Origin: an uncultured Actinomycetes bacterium
Lineage (GTDB): Bacteria; Actinomycetota; Thermoleophilia; Solirubrobacterales; 70-9
Assembly: GCA_946479725.1 (NCBI GenBank)
Contig: CAMLHB010000150.1
Location: forward strand, 1-6,037
Length of the DNA: 6,037 nt
Direction of reading: 5' to 3'
Made by a program: the position numbers and the translations under genes. Below are positions 4,700-6,037 of the stretch, piece by piece. Each line of letters starts with the position of its first letter. Position 1 is the stretch's first letter. The notes beneath the pieces were generated by a model that had not been told where the DNA came from, searched no databases, and saw only the letters and a list, made by a program, of their open reading frames with translations.

Positions 4700-5696
4700 C
4701 AACGGAGTGGGCCGACCGGCCCTGACCGAGCCCTTCGAGATCGGCGGCGTGCCGATCGCCAACCGGGTCCTGCTGGCGCCGCTGGCCGGGATCGGCAACT
4801 GGTTCGTCCGCCTGCAGGCCAAACGCCACGGCGCCGGCCTCGCGGTCTCGGAGATGGTCTCGAGCTTCGCCCTGCACTACCGCAACGAGCGCACCCTGCG
4901 GGAGCTGATGAGAATCCACCCCGACGAGCACCCGGTCTCGATGCAGCTCTTCGGCCACGACCCCGAGGTGATGCGCTCGGGCGCCGAGATCGCCGCCAAG
5001 GCGGGCGCCGACCTGATCGACATCAACATGGGCTGCCCGGTGCCGAAGGTGCGGAAGACCGGGGCGGGGGCGCAGCTGCTGCGCGATCCCGAGCTGGCCC
5101 TGGCGCTGGCCCGCGGCGCCGCCGAGGGCAGCGGCCTGCCGGTGACGGTGAAGCTGCGCTCGGGGATCGAGGCGGGCGACCGCTCCGGCTTCGAGCTGGC
5201 GATCCGGCTCGCCGAGGAGGCCGGGGTGGCGGCGATCGGCTTCCACCCCCGCGCTGCCACCAAGGGCCACAGGGGCAAGCCCGACTACCAGCTGACCCGG
5301 GAGCTGGTCGAGCGGGTCGAGGTGCCGGTGATCGTCTCCGGGGGACTCGCCAGCGCCGCGGCCGCCCGCCGCGCCTACGAGGAGTCGGGCGCCGACGCGG
5401 TGATGATCGCCCGCGGCTCGCTCGGCAACCCCTGGGTCTTCGAGGAACTGACCGGAAAGCGCGTTTCCCCGCCGGGCCGGGAGGAGATCGTCGCCGAGTG
5501 GCTGTGGGTGATCGACCGGGCCGAGGAGCACCTCGGCGAGGAGCGCGCCCAGCGCTACCTGCGCAAATTCCACCCCTGGTACGTGGAGCGCCTGGAGGCG
5601 CCGAAGGAGGTCGCCGACGAGCTCCAGCGCAGTGCCGATCTGCCCCGCGCAAGGGAGCTGGTCCGCTCGCTCGCGAGCCCCGCCGCGGTCGCCTGA
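4683..5696 (+). CDS. dus: tRNA-dihydrouridine synthase (DusB/NifR3-like)
   Basis: Dus enzymes use FMN and NADPH to reduce uridines in the D-loop of tRNA. The 337-aa product has the TIM-barrel Dus motifs: LLAPLAGIGNWFVR (30-43, FMN site), VSEMVSS, VSMQLFG (85-91), DINMGCPVPKVRKTGAGAQLLRDP (113-136, with catalytic Cys118), VTVKLRSG (K157), FHPRAATKGHRGKPDY (H188), VIVSGGL (216-222) and MIARGSLGNPWVFEEL. The C-terminal helical domain ends with RYLRKFHPWYVE. The ATG at 4683 lies inside coaX (17-base overlap), with AAGGGA upstream at 4664-4669, so coupling to coaX is likely. The FMN/substrate motif usually reads HGRT.(E)Q.Y.G, while here it is HPRAATKGHRG, which is divergent but keeps the His. Bacterial dusB often neighbours greA and lysS, as here. 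The exact Dus subtype is not certain. Confidence 0.92.
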   Translation: MSGTDDNGVGRPALTEPFEIGGVPIANRVLLAPLAGIGNWFVRLQAKRHGAGLAVSEMVSSFALHYRNERTLRELMRIHPDEHPVSMQLFGHDPEVMRSGAEIAAKAGADLIDINMGCPVPKVRKTGAGAQLLRDPELALALARGAAEGSGLPVTVKLRSGIEAGDRSGFELAIRLAEEAGVAAIGFHPRAATKGHRGKPDYQLTRELVERVEVPVIVSGGLASAAAARRAYEESGADAVMIARGSLGNPWVFEELTGKRVSPPGREEIVAEWLWVIDRAEEHLGEERAQRYLRKFHPWYVERLEAPKEVADELQRSADLPRARELVRSLASPAAVA

Positions 5697-5716
5697 ACAA
5701 CCCGTCCAGAGGCCCC

Positions 5717-5745
5717 TTTGGCCGGCCAGCCACCCTCGCTATAAT
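5717..5745 (+). promoter_or_regulatory. Candidate housekeeping promoter for greA
   Basis: TATAAT at 5740-5745 is a perfect -10 match. TTTGGC at 5717-5722 lies 17 bases upstream as a partial -35. Start of transcription would be near 5752, giving a leader of about 100 bases before greA. The spacer begins within a 10-bp palindrome, TGGCCGGCCA (5719-5728), which overlaps the -35 and could be a protein-binding site or chance. Confidence 0.65.
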
Positions 5746-5751
5746 CGCGCG

Positions 5752-5855
5752 CTCCCTGCCCGGGTGTGCCGCCGTCCTTAGGTGCGCATCAGGGCGTTTT
5801 TTTAGGTCTGGGAGACCGCAAGGGCTCCCTTTTCCAATCCAAAGCGAGGTCCGAA
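5752..5855 (+). promoter_or_regulatory. greA leader with possible attenuator hairpins
   Basis: A run of seven T (5797-5803) follows a weak bulged stem (CGC 5770-5772 with GCG 5794-5796, CCT 5776-5778 with AGG 5791-5793). Next come two hairpins that cannot form together: GGTCT/AGACC (5805-5809 with 5813-5817) and GGGAG/CTCCC (5810-5814 with 5825-5829). The second is followed by TTTT (5830-5833), like an intrinsic terminator. A ribosome site, GAGGT at 5846-5850, follows. The E. coli greA leader is attenuated and yields the GraL RNAs; a similar role here is inference from structure, not from sequence similarity. Confidence 0.4.
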
Positions 5856-6037
5856 GTGCGTCAGGCCGTCATAACCCCCGAGGGGCTGGAAAAACTCAAA
5901 GAGGAGATCGAGTTCCTCTCGACGACCAAACGCCGGGAGGTCGCGGCCCGGATCAAAGAGGCGCGTGAATTCGGCGACATCTCCGAGAACGCCGAATACG
6001 ACGACGCCAAGAACGAACAGGCGCTGCTTGAGACCCG
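5856..6037 (+). CDS. greA: Transcription elongation factor GreA, N-terminal part (3' end outside window)
   Basis: GreA enters the secondary channel of RNA polymerase and stimulates cleavage of backtracked RNA. The 60 visible codons give most of the N-terminal antiparallel coiled coil: a [15 protein letters not shown] start, [31 protein letters not shown], then the end of the window. The tip acidic residues D41 and E44 in GDISENAEY match E. coli GreA in motif and numbering. The start is GTG at 5856, supported by GAGGT five bases upstream and by the family N-terminus ([10 protein letters not shown]). The gene follows dus by 159 bases and has its own candidate promoter, so it may be transcribed separately. 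The frame continues past the window edge with no sign of damage. Confidence 0.95.
   Translation, partial: MRQAVITPEGLEKLKEEIEFLSTTKRREVAARIKEAREFGDISENAEYDDAKNEQALLET

Noticed and set aside
3062..4822. Long minus-strand open frame (586 codons)
   Set aside because: It lies antisense to coaX and out of frame with the GST-like gene. Its Arg/Pro/Gly-rich composition is typical of shadow frames in GC-rich DNA, and it contains no recognisable domain.
4623..5573. Minus-strand open frame of 316 codons opposite dus
   Set aside because: It is antisense to a clear Dus protein, has low-complexity composition and shows no motifs.
5706..5721. Hairpin after dus as a terminator
   Set aside because: The imperfect stem has a GU pair and almost no loop, and it is not followed by a T-tract. 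It overlaps the -35 of the greA promoter instead.
5498..5968. Plus-strand open frame of 156 codons across the dus end and greA start
   Set aside because: It runs in another frame through dus, the promoter and the greA coding sequence, and is Arg/Pro-rich with no motifs.
1..6037. CRISPR array, tRNA/rRNA genes, insertion sequence
   Set aside because: No regularly spaced direct repeats, no tRNA- or rRNA-like conserved segments and no transposase fragment were seen on either strand.

Overview
The window is very GC-rich, with most third codon positions G or C and frequent GTG or TTG starts. The gene order is ftsH (3' end), folP, folB, folK, a minus-strand block (vapC, vapB, a GST-like gene), coaX, dus and greA (5' end). 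The composition and the actinobacterial-style ftsH/fol cluster point to a high-GC actinobacterium. A deep-branching class such as Thermoleophilia (Solirubrobacterales-like) is my best guess from protein flavour, but a single window cannot prove it.

Layout. Positions 1-600 hold the C-terminal third of the membrane protease FtsH. Positions 602-692 form a striking nested inverted repeat that carries the apparent folP start codon. Positions 656-2400 are a tight folate operon: folP (dihydropteroate synthase), folB (dihydroneopterin aldolase) and folK (HPPK). Positions 2397-3867 lie on the minus strand and hold a GST-fold protein followed by a VapB/VapC-type toxin-antitoxin pair. The vapC stop overlaps the folK stop. 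Positions 3938-5696 return to the plus strand with coaX (type III pantothenate kinase) overlapping dus (tRNA-dihydrouridine synthase). Positions 5697-5855 are a promoter and leader region, and greA starts at 5856 and runs off the window.

How it fits together. FolB, FolK and FolP catalyse successive steps from dihydroneopterin to dihydropteroate. CoaX starts coenzyme A synthesis, Dus modifies tRNA and GreA rescues backtracked RNA polymerase. The same neighbours (ftsH, coaX, folP-folB-folK, dusB, greA/lysS) recur in Firmicutes and Actinobacteria, so this is an old housekeeping cluster. The minus-strand block interrupts it, and vapBC has clearly different codon usage from its neighbours.

Most worth a second look: the nested inverted repeat at the ftsH/folP junction, where other actinobacteria keep folE; the abrupt change in codon usage inside folP near position 950; and the greA leader, which contains mutually exclusive hairpins and two U-tracts. 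All functional readings of these are inference.
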